A DNA stretch of 64,000 nt from Rhizobium sp. TH2. GTDB taxonomy: Bacteria > Pseudomonadota > Alphaproteobacteria > Rhizobiales > Rhizobiaceae. The DNA lies in contig NZ_CP062231.1 of assembly GCF_024707525.1 (NCBI RefSeq), forward strand, positions 3,472,001 to 3,536,000, written 5' to 3'. This document shows positions 44,718 to 53,909 of the stretch, piece after piece. The position numbers and the translations under genes are program-made. The notes beneath the pieces were generated by a model. It saw only the letters and a list, made by a program, of their open reading frames with translations, ran no database searches and had not been told where the DNA came from. Position 1 is the first letter of the stretch. Every line of letters starts with the position of its first letter.

Positions 44718-45179
44718 ATGATGCTCAAGGACGAAGTACAGACATTGCGGCAGGTTCCGCTCTTTTCCCGGGTCGCACCTGCGAAGCTCAAGCTCCTGGC
44801 TTTTGCGTCAGACCGCGTGAGCTACCGTACCGGTGAAACCCTGTTCCGCCAGGGTGATCCCGGCGACGCTGCCTATGTGATACTTTCCGGAAGGGCCGAT
44901 ATCCTGGCGGAATCCCCGAATGGCCAGATCAAGGTTGCCGAACTCGATGACAATGCGATCGTCGGCGAAATCGCCATTCTCTGTGATATCTCCCGGACCG
45001 CGACCGTCAAGGCGGCCATGCCGCTCGAAGCGCTGCGCATCCGCAAGGATGATTTCCTCAAGCTGCTCGCCGACTATCCCGACATGATGTTCGAGATCCT
45101 GCGCTCGCTCGCCGACAGGCTGACCCGCACGACGACCGAGCTGACCGAGGCCCGCGCCCAGGCGAAGACCGCCGGCTGA
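44718..45179 (+). CDS. Stand-alone cyclic-nucleotide-binding protein
   Basis: A 153-residue protein that is essentially one CNBD (Crp/PKA-R-like). FRQGDPGDAAYVILSGRADI is the beta-roll, and VGEIAILCDISRTATVKA the phosphate-binding cassette with the Glu and Arg that hold the cyclic phosphate. There is no HTH, so it is not a Crp regulator. It lies 55 bases after the degenerate ABC-like gene on the same strand, and a functional link is likely: a cNMP-responsive subunit or switch for a membrane complex. The ATG at 44718 or 44721 may be used. Confidence 0.88.
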   Translation: MMLKDEVQTLRQVPLFSRVAPAKLKLLAFASDRVSYRTGETLFRQGDPGDAAYVILSGRADILAESPNGQIKVAELDDNAIVGEIAILCDISRTATVKAAMPLEALRIRKDDFLKLLADYPDMMFEILRSLADRLTRTTTELTEARAQAKTAG

Positions 45180-45186
45180 GTGAGCC

Positions 45187-46854
45187 TCAGCGCTCTGTTA
45201 TCGCGCCGGTCTCGAGATCGATCACAAAGTCGCGCGACGGCAGTCCCGACAGGTAGCGATCATACATTTTGAACAGCAGGCGGAACGATTCCACCGGCCC
45301 GGAGCGCATACCTTCCGCGAGGGATCGGTAGCGATTGGCAACCTGTTCATAGACCGCGAGGCGAACAGGCCCGACCGCCTCGACGCCAAACGCACTGCCC
45401 ATCCTCACGCGATAGCAATCACGAAGAAAATCGAGTGCGGTGATGCCATCGAGATTTTCAAGCGCAGCATCGCTGCCGGCTCCCGCGTAACGCGCAAGGT
45501 CCCCAAGGCTCATCGTCCGCATCGACTTCGCGAGCGCCTCAGGCCATTCGCGCTTGAGATGGCGACGGCTGACGAGATGGCCAAGATGCGCATGCAGGAA
45601 CTCGCCATAGTTCTCCACCTCGAGCATCCCTCCGGTTTCCACTCCGGCACGCATGGCCTGTCGCCGGTATTCCGCCATCAGATCTGTATCCAGTGACATC
45701 CGGCCGATGCCGACACTCTCGATCTCGACCAATCGGTTTCGCACAGTCACGATCTTGTAGGCAGCTGGAAAAGCAACCAGCGAAGGAACAGAGATGTTGA
45801 CGAGAAAGCCGCTCGCGGTCTGCCGGGACGCGGTGTCGTTGACATGCACATGCCCGCTGAAATGGACCTGGATTCCCGTATCAATCAGCGTATCGCCAAC
45901 CTCCGCGTCCGGCACGCGCCGGACCATGCCGGTCTCACCGAGCAGAACCAGTTCATCGTCCCGCGTACCATCGAGAGGATCGAGCGCCGGATAATGCGAA
46001 AAGGCGAGCAGCGTCCTGCCTTGCTCGCGAGCGCGGCGGGACACGTCTTTCATCCAATCCAGGATGAAAGCCTTATGGTGCAGCATCCCATTCCATCCCG
46101 CATCGGTGCTGTCGGCGAAGCCGTGTCCGTCGCGTGGCTCGTCGAGCGGCGCGAAGACATTGGCATCGATCATCAGCATCCAGACCCCTTCGAAGGGTTC
46201 GACGAGATAAGAGCCATCCATGAGTTCGCGGGTCGCTCCGCCAACGGAGCGAACGCGATAGCGCCGCGCCGCAGGATCGCTGTCAATACCGAACGGCGTT
46301 TCCCACAGGGTCGCACCGGGCACGCCGAAAAACCCGATATCCGGAAGTGCCAGCAACCCCTCGGGATAACCCATGCAGCGCATGCCAGACCAGACGATGA
46401 CAGAATCGTCATCCTCACCTCGTCCGCGCTCGGGATCGCTGGTCACAAGGTCGTGGCCGCCGCTGGCATTGGCGAATCCCTTGGCACGGTGGCGGCCATG
46501 GTCGGCGAAGATGTCGTGGTTTCCAGGCGTCGCGTAGAACCGCATGCCGTAGCGGGCCGAATATCCGTCGAGCAACTTGCGTAGGCCGGCAAGCGTCGTG
46601 ACCTGCCCATCGTCCGAATAGTCACCGAGCAGCACGACGTCATGGATGCCGCGCACGGCGATATCATCGAGTGCGGTCCGCAGCGCCGCGGTACTCTCGT
46701 TGAACACCCGCGTCGATCGGGAGACCTGGGTGAAAGGCCGCATGGCAAGCTTTCGGCCCGCCGCTTGAATACTCGCAATGCCGTAATCACCCTCGAGATC
46801 ATGGAAATGCGCATCCGCGATGATTGCGATGGGCGGATGGCTCGGAGGCTTCAT
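45187..46854 (-). CDS. Metallophosphoesterase with long C-terminal extension
   Basis: A 555-residue calcineurin-type phosphoesterase. The metal motifs are DAHFHD, GDYSDDG, GNHD (about residue 112), FSHYPALD and GHVHVND (about 335). These are the same motifs used by class III cAMP phosphodiesterases such as CpdA, but many other phosphatases share them. About 200 C-terminal residues (370-555, helical) are unlike CpdA. No signal peptide is present. It is convergent with the cNMP-binding gene (8-base gap) and divergent from an MBL-fold hydrolase. A nucleotide phosphodiesterase role is only suggested. Confidence 0.82.
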   Translation of the reverse strand: MKPPSHPPIAIIADAHFHDLEGDYGIASIQAAGRKLAMRPFTQVSRSTRVFNESTAALRTALDDIAVRGIHDVVLLGDYSDDGQVTTLAGLRKLLDGYSARYGMRFYATPGNHDIFADHGRHRAKGFANASGGHDLVTSDPERGRGEDDDSVIVWSGMRCMGYPEGLLALPDIGFFGVPGATLWETPFGIDSDPAARRYRVRSVGGATRELMDGSYLVEPFEGVWMLMIDANVFAPLDEPRDGHGFADSTDAGWNGMLHHKAFILDWMKDVSRRAREQGRTLLAFSHYPALDPLDGTRDDELVLLGETGMVRRVPDAEVGDTLIDTGIQVHFSGHVHVNDTASRQTASGFLVNISVPSLVAFPAAYKIVTVRNRLVEIESVGIGRMSLDTDLMAEYRRQAMRAGVETGGMLEVENYGEFLHAHLGHLVSRRHLKREWPEALAKSMRTMSLGDLARYAGAGSDAALENLDGITALDFLRDCYRVRMGSAFGVEAVGPVRLAVYEQVANRYRSLAEGMRSGPVESFRLLFKMYDRYLSGLPSRDFVIDLETGAITER

Positions 46855-47082
46855 GCTTTGATTTTCCCGGGTCCGGCAGTCAAACCGGCCGCGCTGCGTT
46901 CATCATATTCGAAGACGCCACCGATTCCATACTCGCTTATGTGTCGCACTTTGGCTAACATGGCAAAATTCCGGCGGAAATCGAAAACTAATGTTATGAA
47001 TTCGATAAATCGGCATACTTGAAGGATTAGCGCGACAAACCGGGGCAATTTGGGTTTGTCGGGCAGACAGGAGAGCGACGGG

Positions 47083-47907
47083 GTGTTTCGAGTGCGTTTT
47101 TGGGGAGTGCGTGGCAGCCTGCCCGTCTCCGGTCCGGAATTCCACCGCTATGGCGGAAACACATTCTGCGTTGAGATTCAATGCGGTGAACAGCGGCTGC
47201 TCTTCGATGCCGGCTCCGGGCTACTGCCGGCGTCAAAGGCTCTGCTGGCCGAAGGCATTACGAACTATAACCTGTTCTTCTCCCATTGCCATTACGACCA
47301 CATCATCGGCCTGCCCTATTTCATCCCGATCTACAGCCCGGACGCGGATGTCACGATGTGGGCCGGGCATATGACGAATGGCATGACGACACGCCAGATG
47401 GTCAGCGAGTTCATCCAGCCGCCGTGGTTTCCCATCAGGATCGATGCCTGTCGCGCCAATATGAAATTCATGGATTTCAAGATGGGGGATAAGATCGATG
47501 CATTGCCCGGCATCGGCATCCGCACTGGAAAGCTCGACCATCCCGGCAATGCCGTTGGCTATCGCATCGAGTATCAAGGCCGCACGATCGCCATCATCAC
47601 GGATACCGAACATGAACCCGGTGGCAACCTCGACCCCAACGTCATGGCGCTGATCGAGGGCGTCGATATTTTTCTCTATGACAGCATGTACACCGATGAT
47701 GAGATGGCGCGGCATCGCGGCTTCGGCCATTCGAGCTGGCAGCATGCATTAAAGCTCGCGAAGGCGTCGGGGGCGAAAAAAGTGGGCTTCGTCCATCACT
47801 CGCCATACCGGACCGACGCGGAGCTTGATATGATCGACCGGAACGCCCGGAAAATCTTCCCCGGCGCGTTTGCCGTCCGCGAAGGCGATCAGTTCGACCT
47901 CATTTAA
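47083..47907 (+). CDS. MBL-fold metallohydrolase (RNase Z/PhnP-like)
   Basis: A 274-residue metallo-beta-lactamase-fold protein. FRVRFWGVRGSLPVSGPEFH is a family opening; the metal site is HCHYDH (about residue 78); later come AIITDTEHE and the C-terminal HHSPYRTD. The GTG at 47083 has AGGAG nine bases upstream and starts right at the domain; an upstream TTG at 47050 is less likely. The family includes tRNase Z and phosphodiesterases acting on phosphodiester bonds. It is divergent from the metallophosphoesterase and convergent, by 4 bases, with the deacetylase. Substrate is unknown. Confidence 0.85.
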   Translation: MFRVRFWGVRGSLPVSGPEFHRYGGNTFCVEIQCGEQRLLFDAGSGLLPASKALLAEGITNYNLFFSHCHYDHIIGLPYFIPIYSPDADVTMWAGHMTNGMTTRQMVSEFIQPPWFPIRIDACRANMKFMDFKMGDKIDALPGIGIRTGKLDHPGNAVGYRIEYQGRTIAIITDTEHEPGGNLDPNVMALIEGVDIFLYDSMYTDDEMARHRGFGHSSWQHALKLAKASGAKKVGFVHHSPYRTDAELDMIDRNARKIFPGAFAVREGDQFDLI

Positions 47908-48650
47908 CTGTCCGCCAGTAGCTCGGGAAGCGAAACCCATCGGCAAGCCGCGTGTTGCAGCGTGAAGGCGAGCAGCCTGTCGATGAAGCTCCACGCCGCT
48001 TCGTCGTGAACGAGATGATGGGTCAATAGTCCCATTGTGCCGCCGGAGACCGACATTTCGCCGAGACGCTTGACGATGTCAGCCAGGATCGTCTCGTCCG
48101 CCCGGCCTCCCCTTGTTCCATGCCAGTCCATGATATCGGCATGGGTATTGATGAGCCGGATCGGAGCCCGCTTCTCCGGGCCGAACACGGATAGCGCCCG
48201 AAAGCCGATGCCTTCGAGCTCCGGTATTAGATGTGCCGCGATCCGGTTCCAGGGCGGCACCAGTACGGGCGCAAACGCTCCGGGATAAAGTTCGGATAGC
48301 TTTTCAAAGGCAGCCTTCAGTTCCGCGAGCACGTCGCTGGCGGCGCGGTGGGGGCCAAGTTCCTGCTTCTTCTCACCCTCGCCAGCAAAATTCCTGTGCG
48401 ACCAGCCGTGAGCCGCGACATTGATGCACCGACAGGCATCGAGGCGCCGCGCCAAAACCTCCCCGGTATGCTGCGGTATGACTGCCAGGGTCAGCGGCGC
48501 GCCGTGCTTTTCCGCCAGCACCAGCAGTCGTTCAAGCTCAGGCGTCGGCTCCATAGCATCATCATCGCGCAGCCAGAACCGGGCCGTTCTCCCAGCTTGT
48601 TGCCAGCGATCCAGTTCCGCCCGCAGCTCCGCCCATGGATCGTTCGTCAT
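47904..48650 (-). CDS. Polysaccharide deacetylase-family protein
   Basis: A 248-residue cytosolic-looking protein with the NodB-like metal pattern: RFWLRDDDAMEP (Asp), AAHGWSHRNFAGEG (two His) and PPWNRIAAHLI (motif 3), with a later LLTHHLVHDE His. Length and motif order fit carbohydrate esterase family 4-like proteins, but no export signal is visible, so it may act on a lipid-linked sugar or nucleotide sugar at the inner face. The start at 48650 overlaps the stop of the upstream GT4 gene (ATGA), tying it to that operon. It is the last gene of a histidine kinase-GT4-deacetylase string. Confidence 0.85.
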   Translation of the reverse strand: MTNDPWAELRAELDRWQQAGRTARFWLRDDDAMEPTPELERLLVLAEKHGAPLTLAVIPQHTGEVLARRLDACRCINVAAHGWSHRNFAGEGEKKQELGPHRAASDVLAELKAAFEKLSELYPGAFAPVLVPPWNRIAAHLIPELEGIGFRALSVFGPEKRAPIRLINTHADIMDWHGTRGGRADETILADIVKRLGEMSVSGGTMGLLTHHLVHDEAAWSFIDRLLAFTLQHAACRWVSLPELLADS

Positions 48651-49741
48651 TTCGGCAATCCCGTGAATTCCTTGAGAATGATCGCGAGCCTTGCCGCCGC
48701 CTTATCGAGCGATCTCTCCTGCTCGACGAATTGCCGGGCATTCGCAGCAAGCGTTGCCCGGCGTCCACCGTCAACAAGAAGCGTCCTGATGGCGTCAGCA
48801 TAGGCCGCAACGTCACCCGGCGCGGTCAGCAACCCGGTGCGGCCATCGATCACGACCTCGGGCACGCCGGCGATTGCTTGCGCCACAACAGGCAGACCGA
48901 CCGCCTGCGCTTCGAGATAGGCAAGCCCGTAAGCCTCGCCGCAACCCGGCCAGACATAGATGCCGGCACGTGAGAGGATTCCAGCGATCTCGGACTGGTC
49001 CCGCTCGCCGTGCCAGACGATGCGGCCCGGCGCAAAGCCGGCGAACAGCGCTTCGACCTCAGGCCGGCTCGGTCCGTCGCCGACGATCTCCAGAGTCCAG
49101 TCGAGATCGCCGATTAACGCAAGCGATGCGGCCAGCATGCGGTAGCTGTCCAGCTTGTCACCCGGCCGCATCATGGCGACGGTCACAAGCGGCGTAGGAT
49201 CAGGCGACGGCGTCAGCGAGAGAAAGGCGGAGGCATCGAGGAACGGTGGCAGCACCGCCGTCCTGGCCTGTGGCACCATCTCCATGAGCCCGATCCGGTC
49301 CCGGGCTGTCATGCAGATATTGACGCTCGCCATGGCCACTGCATTAGCGACCAGCGCCTGCATCCCGCCCCAGCCCATCCTGTCGCGACGTGCCGAAAGC
49401 GAAGCCTCGGCAGTGACATAGGGAATGGAGAATTCGCGGGCAAGCGCTGGTCCCAACAGATCCGGCGCCTTGTAGTACGGGTGATATGTGAACCATAGAT
49501 CGGGGGGAGCGGCCTCACGCCAAACCTTCGCGATCCGGCTGGTTTCCGCCGCCGCCTCTTCCTTCAGCGCCGCCAGCCTCTCATCGGATGGCTCCTTCGA
49601 GAAGCTGCGCAATTCCGACACGATGTCGACCGTTGCGCCAGCGCGTTCGAGCGCCGCGACCAGCAACCTCGCCATCAGCCTGTCGCCTGACGGAACGGGA
49701 TGACGGGGCGACTTCAGCGGCGAATAGAACGCAACCCTCAT
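48647..49741 (-). CDS. Glycosyltransferase family 4, operon with hybrid kinase
   Basis: A 364-residue GT-B enzyme. It starts MRVAFYSPLKSPRHPVPSGD (ATG at 49741, overlapping the kinase stop), has VTVAMMRPGDKLDSYRMLAA around the interdomain region and the donor motif WPGCGEAYGLAYLEAQAVGL with VIDGRTGLLTAPGD after it. The CDS is coupled to both neighbours by ATGA overlaps, an unusual direct pairing of a sensor kinase gene with glycan enzymes. It probably extends or initiates a surface glycan later modified by the adjacent deacetylase. Confidence 0.9.
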   Translation of the reverse strand: MRVAFYSPLKSPRHPVPSGDRLMARLLVAALERAGATVDIVSELRSFSKEPSDERLAALKEEAAAETSRIAKVWREAAPPDLWFTYHPYYKAPDLLGPALAREFSIPYVTAEASLSARRDRMGWGGMQALVANAVAMASVNICMTARDRIGLMEMVPQARTAVLPPFLDASAFLSLTPSPDPTPLVTVAMMRPGDKLDSYRMLAASLALIGDLDWTLEIVGDGPSRPEVEALFAGFAPGRIVWHGERDQSEIAGILSRAGIYVWPGCGEAYGLAYLEAQAVGLPVVAQAIAGVPEVVIDGRTGLLTAPGDVAAYADAIRTLLVDGGRRATLAANARQFVEQERSLDKAAARLAIILKEFTGLPK

Positions 49742-51828
49742 GTCCGCGCCTGATTGTGTTTTCGCGTCGAGGCCCATGAAGCGGAGAGGACTTCCTGCAT
49801 GTTTGCCGAGGTGAAGGGCTTCATCAAAACTGGCAATTCGACACGCTGGCCCTGCTCCAGCGCCTCGCTGAAGCCGGTCATCAGCACGATGGCGATACCG
49901 GGATTGAGCGCCTTGATATAATCGGCGAGCTCCAGTCCTGACATGCCGGGCATACGGATATCCGTCAGGACAGCATCGATATCGGCCTCGCCCCGGAGTG
50001 CTGCGAGCGCAGCACGACCGCTGGGAACGGCAATCACCTCCACCCCCGCATCTTCAAGGGCCATCTTGGCGACCGCAAGCGATGACGGGGTATCATCGAC
50101 GACGAGCATCTTGCGGGGCAGATGGGTATGGCCGGATGTTGGCGCCGGCGCCGATGTTATTCCGGAAGCACTTCGCGGCAAGTAGAGGGTGAAGACAGAG
50201 CCGCGCCCTTCGGCGCTTGTCACCGCCACAGCACCGCCGGAGCGCTCCGTGAAGGCATGGACCTGACTGAGTCCAAGCCCGGATGAGCCGTCCTCCTTGG
50301 TCGTGTAGAAGGGTTCGAATATGCGGGCAACGTCGTCGGCGCGCATGCCACGCCCCTCATCGGAGACGGTGATGGCAACGCCCGGCCCGTCCAGCCTTTG
50401 GTTTTCAGCACGAAGGTCACTCACATTGCGTGCCTTTACCTCGACCACGCCGCCTTTGGGCATCGCCTCGCGGGCGTTGGTGACCAGATTGATCAATGCG
50501 GTCTCGAGCGCCTGCGGGTCTGCCCTGACCGGCCATAGGTCATTGCCGAATTCGGTCCTGACCTCAACGGCACTCTGCGCCGCCTGATCGAGCGTTTCTC
50601 GGAGCGTGCCGACATTGTCCTGGAGTCTTGTCGTCCCAGTGCTCTCGTTCGATTTCCGGGAAAACGACAGAAGCCGCTGGGTCAAAGTCCTGCCGCGCGT
50701 CACAGCGTCGAACATCCCATCCAGAATGCGCCCGACCCGCACTTCATCATCGCGCCGGCGTCTGAGGCTCTCCGCGCCCGACTGGAAGACCATGAGGAGA
50801 TTGTTGAAATCGTGCGCGATACCGCCGGTGAGCTTGCCCAGCGCGTCCATCCGTTGCCAGCTCGCAAGCGCCACCTCGTTGCGCCGCCGCGCGTCCAACT
50901 CCCGCAGGAACAGGAATACCGCAAGCGCCGACAACAAAAGCGTCACGCCGCCTGTTGCCATCAGCACATAGAGACCCTGTGCGGAAATCCGCTGATATTC
51001 CGCAAGCGGCATGCCGACGCTGACAGTCCAGTCGCTGCCTTCGACGGGCATGGTTGCGACCCGCACCTCTTCGCCTGAGTGAAGACGGCCCAGCGGCAGG
51101 CTGTCCTCCCTCGAGGCGCCCATCTCAATCAGTTCATCGGCCGGGAGCGTAATGAACTCGGTGCCGGCCGTGGTGGCCACCACCCGTCCCTTGCCATCCC
51201 TGATCCAGCCGATCCAGCTTTGCGGCAACCCGTTCGCCCGAAGGATATCGGCGAGCGCGTGGGGCCGGATAACCGCGGCCAGCCCGTAGACAACCTTGTC
51301 CTGGCGGATGACGGGCACGCGAATTGGAAAGGCGGGCAGACGCCGTGGCCCAAGCGTCACGTTGCCGATCACGGCCCGCTTCGTTTCGACCAGCCGCTTA
51401 TGGCTCTCAAGATCGACCACCGCCTGCAACGGCCGCACAAGCTTGGACTCCGGCACGGCAAGGACCACACGGCCTTCGAGGTCGGTGACGCGAAACATCT
51501 CCCATTCGGGAATGCGGGCCCTGAGTCTGTTGCCCAGCTCCGTGAATTCCTTGGCCTGGACCGGAGGATCAAGCCGCGGCGACTCGGACAGGATCGACAA
51601 AAGCTGCACATGCGTTTCCAGTTCGTGGGAAAGCGCTGCGCCGAGCCTTTGGGCGCGTTCGCCGATCACTTCGTTCAGGGCGGTTTTCTGCGATTGGGCG
51701 AGGTAGTAGCCGATCACGCCGCAAATAAGCACGATAGGGATCGAGGCGCTCAGAAGGAGCAGGACGGCGGGACGGGCATTTGTCCAGCCATTGCCGTTGA
51801 AAACCTGCATTCTGGAGGCCTGTCGCAC
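49738..51828 (-). CDS. Membrane hybrid sensor histidine kinase with receiver domain
   Basis: A 696-residue protein. TM1 (about 20-42) and TM2 (about 285-308) flank a periplasmic PDC/dCache-like sensor (FRVTDLEGRVVLAVPES, GWIRDGKGRVVATTAG). Then come HisKA with His339 (GGIAHDFNNLLMVFQ), HATPase (NLVTNAREAMPKGG, DEGRGM, GLGLSQVHAFTE) and a C-terminal receiver with phosphoacceptor Asp623 (TDIRMPGMSG) and Lys670. The GTG at 51828 or the ATG at 51810 could start it. No output response regulator is nearby; its own receiver may act in phosphorelay. It heads the operon with GT4 and deacetylase. Confidence 0.9.
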   Translation of the reverse strand: MRQASRMQVFNGNGWTNARPAVLLLLSASIPIVLICGVIGYYLAQSQKTALNEVIGERAQRLGAALSHELETHVQLLSILSESPRLDPPVQAKEFTELGNRLRARIPEWEMFRVTDLEGRVVLAVPESKLVRPLQAVVDLESHKRLVETKRAVIGNVTLGPRRLPAFPIRVPVIRQDKVVYGLAAVIRPHALADILRANGLPQSWIGWIRDGKGRVVATTAGTEFITLPADELIEMGASREDSLPLGRLHSGEEVRVATMPVEGSDWTVSVGMPLAEYQRISAQGLYVLMATGGVTLLLSALAVFLFLRELDARRRNEVALASWQRMDALGKLTGGIAHDFNNLLMVFQSGAESLRRRRDDEVRVGRILDGMFDAVTRGRTLTQRLLSFSRKSNESTGTTRLQDNVGTLRETLDQAAQSAVEVRTEFGNDLWPVRADPQALETALINLVTNAREAMPKGGVVEVKARNVSDLRAENQRLDGPGVAITVSDEGRGMRADDVARIFEPFYTTKEDGSSGLGLSQVHAFTERSGGAVAVTSAEGRGSVFTLYLPRSASGITSAPAPTSGHTHLPRKMLVVDDTPSSLAVAKMALEDAGVEVIAVPSGRAALAALRGEADIDAVLTDIRMPGMSGLELADYIKALNPGIAIVLMTGFSEALEQGQRVELPVLMKPFTSANMQEVLSASWASTRKHNQART

Positions 51829-52046
51829 CTTGATTCGTCACCTATCCGCTCTACCCTAGCTGTAATCTTGCGAGCGGAATAGGCAACCCGTGTGATGGTG
51901 ACACATACTCATATAGCCCCGATCGAGGTCACAATGACGAGAGCGGCTCCGGCAGATGGTTCATGGCACGTTCATGAGTACGGCGGTAGAGTTCGGCCCT
52001 CGTTTCCCTTCGTGGAAGGTAGGCCACACCGTCAACGGAGCCTCAA

Positions 52047-52265
52047 ATGCAAGCCCAGCCGTTTACAGGAATGATGCCGTCGCAGTTTGCGATCGTTCAA
52101 CTGGTCTTCGACGAAATCGTCCAGGCACCCTGGTTTCAAGACACGCAGGAAGCGCGCGAGGATTGCTCCGTCATGGTCCTGCAGCAATATCGGCGAGGCC
52201 ATTCCGAACAGGATGACCTGTTGCGAGAGTGCATAGCGATTGCGAGGCAGCGCTACGCTGCTTGA
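52047..52265 (+). CDS. Small hypothetical protein
   Basis: A 72-residue ORF, ATG at 52047, with CGGAG upstream. The protein (MQAQPFTGMMPSQFAIVQLV and onward) has an acidic middle, a Cys pair (DCSVM, RECIA) and a basic end, with no signal or known motif. Codon use looks normal for this genome. It lies between the hybrid kinase promoter and a glycosyltransferase. I consider it probably real, since frame, start site and spacing agree, but nothing shows a function. Confidence 0.55.
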   Translation: MQAQPFTGMMPSQFAIVQLVFDEIVQAPWFQDTQEAREDCSVMVLQQYRRGHSEQDDLLRECIAIARQRYAA

Positions 52266-52331
52266 TCGGGCTGGCATAACCTTCACATCAATTTCGAGTA
52301 TCCGCCGGAACATTGTTCATATCCAGGCAGT

Positions 52332-53882
52332 TTGAGTGTGGTGGCAGAAAACGCTCAGGACAGAATTGACGCGCTGATCGAGCGCTTTTTTTGGGCGATC
52401 GTCGCCCTGATCCTGTTCGTCGCGCTGGCCTTCCGCCTGCCGGGGCTCGACAGCCGGTCACTCTGGATCGATGAACTCTTTAGCGAATGGTTCTCGTCCA
52501 GATCCTTCACCGAGCTTTGGCGGGATGTGCCGCTCTATGAAACGCACCCGCCGATCTACTACACGTTGCTCAAGCTCTGGACCTTGCTGGTCGGCAATTC
52601 CGAGCTTGGCCTCAGAAGCCTGTCGCTGGTCGCGAGCCTCGCCACGGTATTCCTTATTGCCGTTTCCGGCCGGCTGGTGAAAGCCGCTTGGCCCGGCAAA
52701 GCCGTGGGTCTCCTCGGCGCCGCCCTCCTCGCGGTGAACTATGCCAATATCCGCGAGGCGCAGAATGCACGTCCATATTCGCTCCTGACCCTGCTTTTCA
52801 CCGTTGCCATCATCGCAGCGCTCATACTTGTCGGACGCCTGCAGCGCGGCATAGACGTAACCGAACAGAGGGGTGGATGGATGGCGCCCGGACTGATCCT
52901 CGGCCTGACGGTCGGCTGCACCCTCTGGTTCCACAATACCAGCCTGTTCGTCGCCCTGGGCATCTGGTCCGGCCTGGCCCTGACACTCATCGTCACGCCG
53001 GCCGAATTGCGGCTGAGGAATTTCGCCATCTTCTTTGCGGCCGGAGTCTTGGCGCTCCTCGTATGGGCGCCCTATGTCCCGATCTTCATCCAGCAATCCA
53101 GCACGTTCATGGGTCTGGGCTTCTGGCTGGAACCGAAGACACGGGATTTCTACAGCGCCTGGATGCTGTTTGTCGGAGATAGCTGGCCGGCTTTGCTACT
53201 CGGCATCGTGTTTCTGGGGCTTGGTCTTTTCCGCCTTGTCCGAAGCGCACCGGCGAGCGCCCTGCTAGTTGCCGCGATCCTCGTCATTCCGCTCTATGCC
53301 GTGCTGGCCGTGAGCTTTTCGCTAAAGCCGATCTATTTACAGCGCCTGTTCGTGTGGATGGTCCCATTGGCGTTGCTGGTGATCGCGCTCGGCATCGTGA
53401 CGGCGACACGCTCGCAATGGCCAAGGCTGGTGCTCGCACTTATTGTCATGGCGCTCGCCGCGACTCGATCGATGGAAGAGAACCGCAAGCCGATCGATGA
53501 TTGGAAGGGGATCGTGGCCGAGATCGCCAGGAATGCCCGACCGGGCGACGTCGTCATCGCCGCTCCGGCCGAGGGCATCATCGCCGTGGACTACTATGCA
53601 AGACGCCAACCGAATTTCCCACCCATCGTCTGCGTTCCCGGCTGTTATCCCCAACGCAACCTCCCCCGGCCCTATGGCAGCAACTTCGGTGCTCCGAAAC
53701 TGATCTTGGCCGACGGAGAGATTGTCGAGCGGGCGCTCAAGACGCACGGCCGCGTCTGGCTCGTCCAGGTCTCCGTGTCGCTCTACGATCCCAAGAGCAT
53801 CGTAAGATCCCGTATCGCGGCCGCCAGAACCTTCGTTCGATACCACGGCAATGCGCTGGCCAAGGTGGAACTTTTCGAGTGA
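52332..53882 (+). CDS. Membrane glycosyltransferase family 39-like (ArnT/PMT type)
   Basis: A 516-residue multi-span protein. The N-terminal helix is followed by the periplasmic DELFSEWFSSRSFTEL segment, where the acidic pair is the usual catalytic region of GT39/ArnT-type enzymes, and by HPPIYYTLLKLWTLLVG. About eleven further hydrophobic segments follow. These transferases move a sugar from a polyprenyl-phosphate donor to a glycan, lipid or protein outside the membrane. The start is a TTG at 52332, with nearby GTGs as alternatives. The next gene makes such a donor, so the two likely act together. Confidence 0.85.
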   Translation: MSVVAENAQDRIDALIERFFWAIVALILFVALAFRLPGLDSRSLWIDELFSEWFSSRSFTELWRDVPLYETHPPIYYTLLKLWTLLVGNSELGLRSLSLVASLATVFLIAVSGRLVKAAWPGKAVGLLGAALLAVNYANIREAQNARPYSLLTLLFTVAIIAALILVGRLQRGIDVTEQRGGWMAPGLILGLTVGCTLWFHNTSLFVALGIWSGLALTLIVTPAELRLRNFAIFFAAGVLALLVWAPYVPIFIQQSSTFMGLGFWLEPKTRDFYSAWMLFVGDSWPALLLGIVFLGLGLFRLVRSAPASALLVAAILVIPLYAVLAVSFSLKPIYLQRLFVWMVPLALLVIALGIVTATRSQWPRLVLALIVMALAATRSMEENRKPIDDWKGIVAEIARNARPGDVVIAAPAEGIIAVDYYARRQPNFPPIVCVPGCYPQRNLPRPYGSNFGAPKLILADGEIVERALKTHGRVWLVQVSVSLYDPKSIVRSRIAAARTFVRYHGNALAKVELFE

Positions 53883-53909
53883 ATTCTCCGTTATCCGGGC
53901 GAGCGGCAA

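Noticed and set aside
51890..51910. Crp-like site TGTGATGGTGACACA
   Set aside because: It has TGTG and CACA ends but the spacing is one base short of the TGTGA-N6-TCACA pattern, so it is not a convincing cAMP-Crp site.
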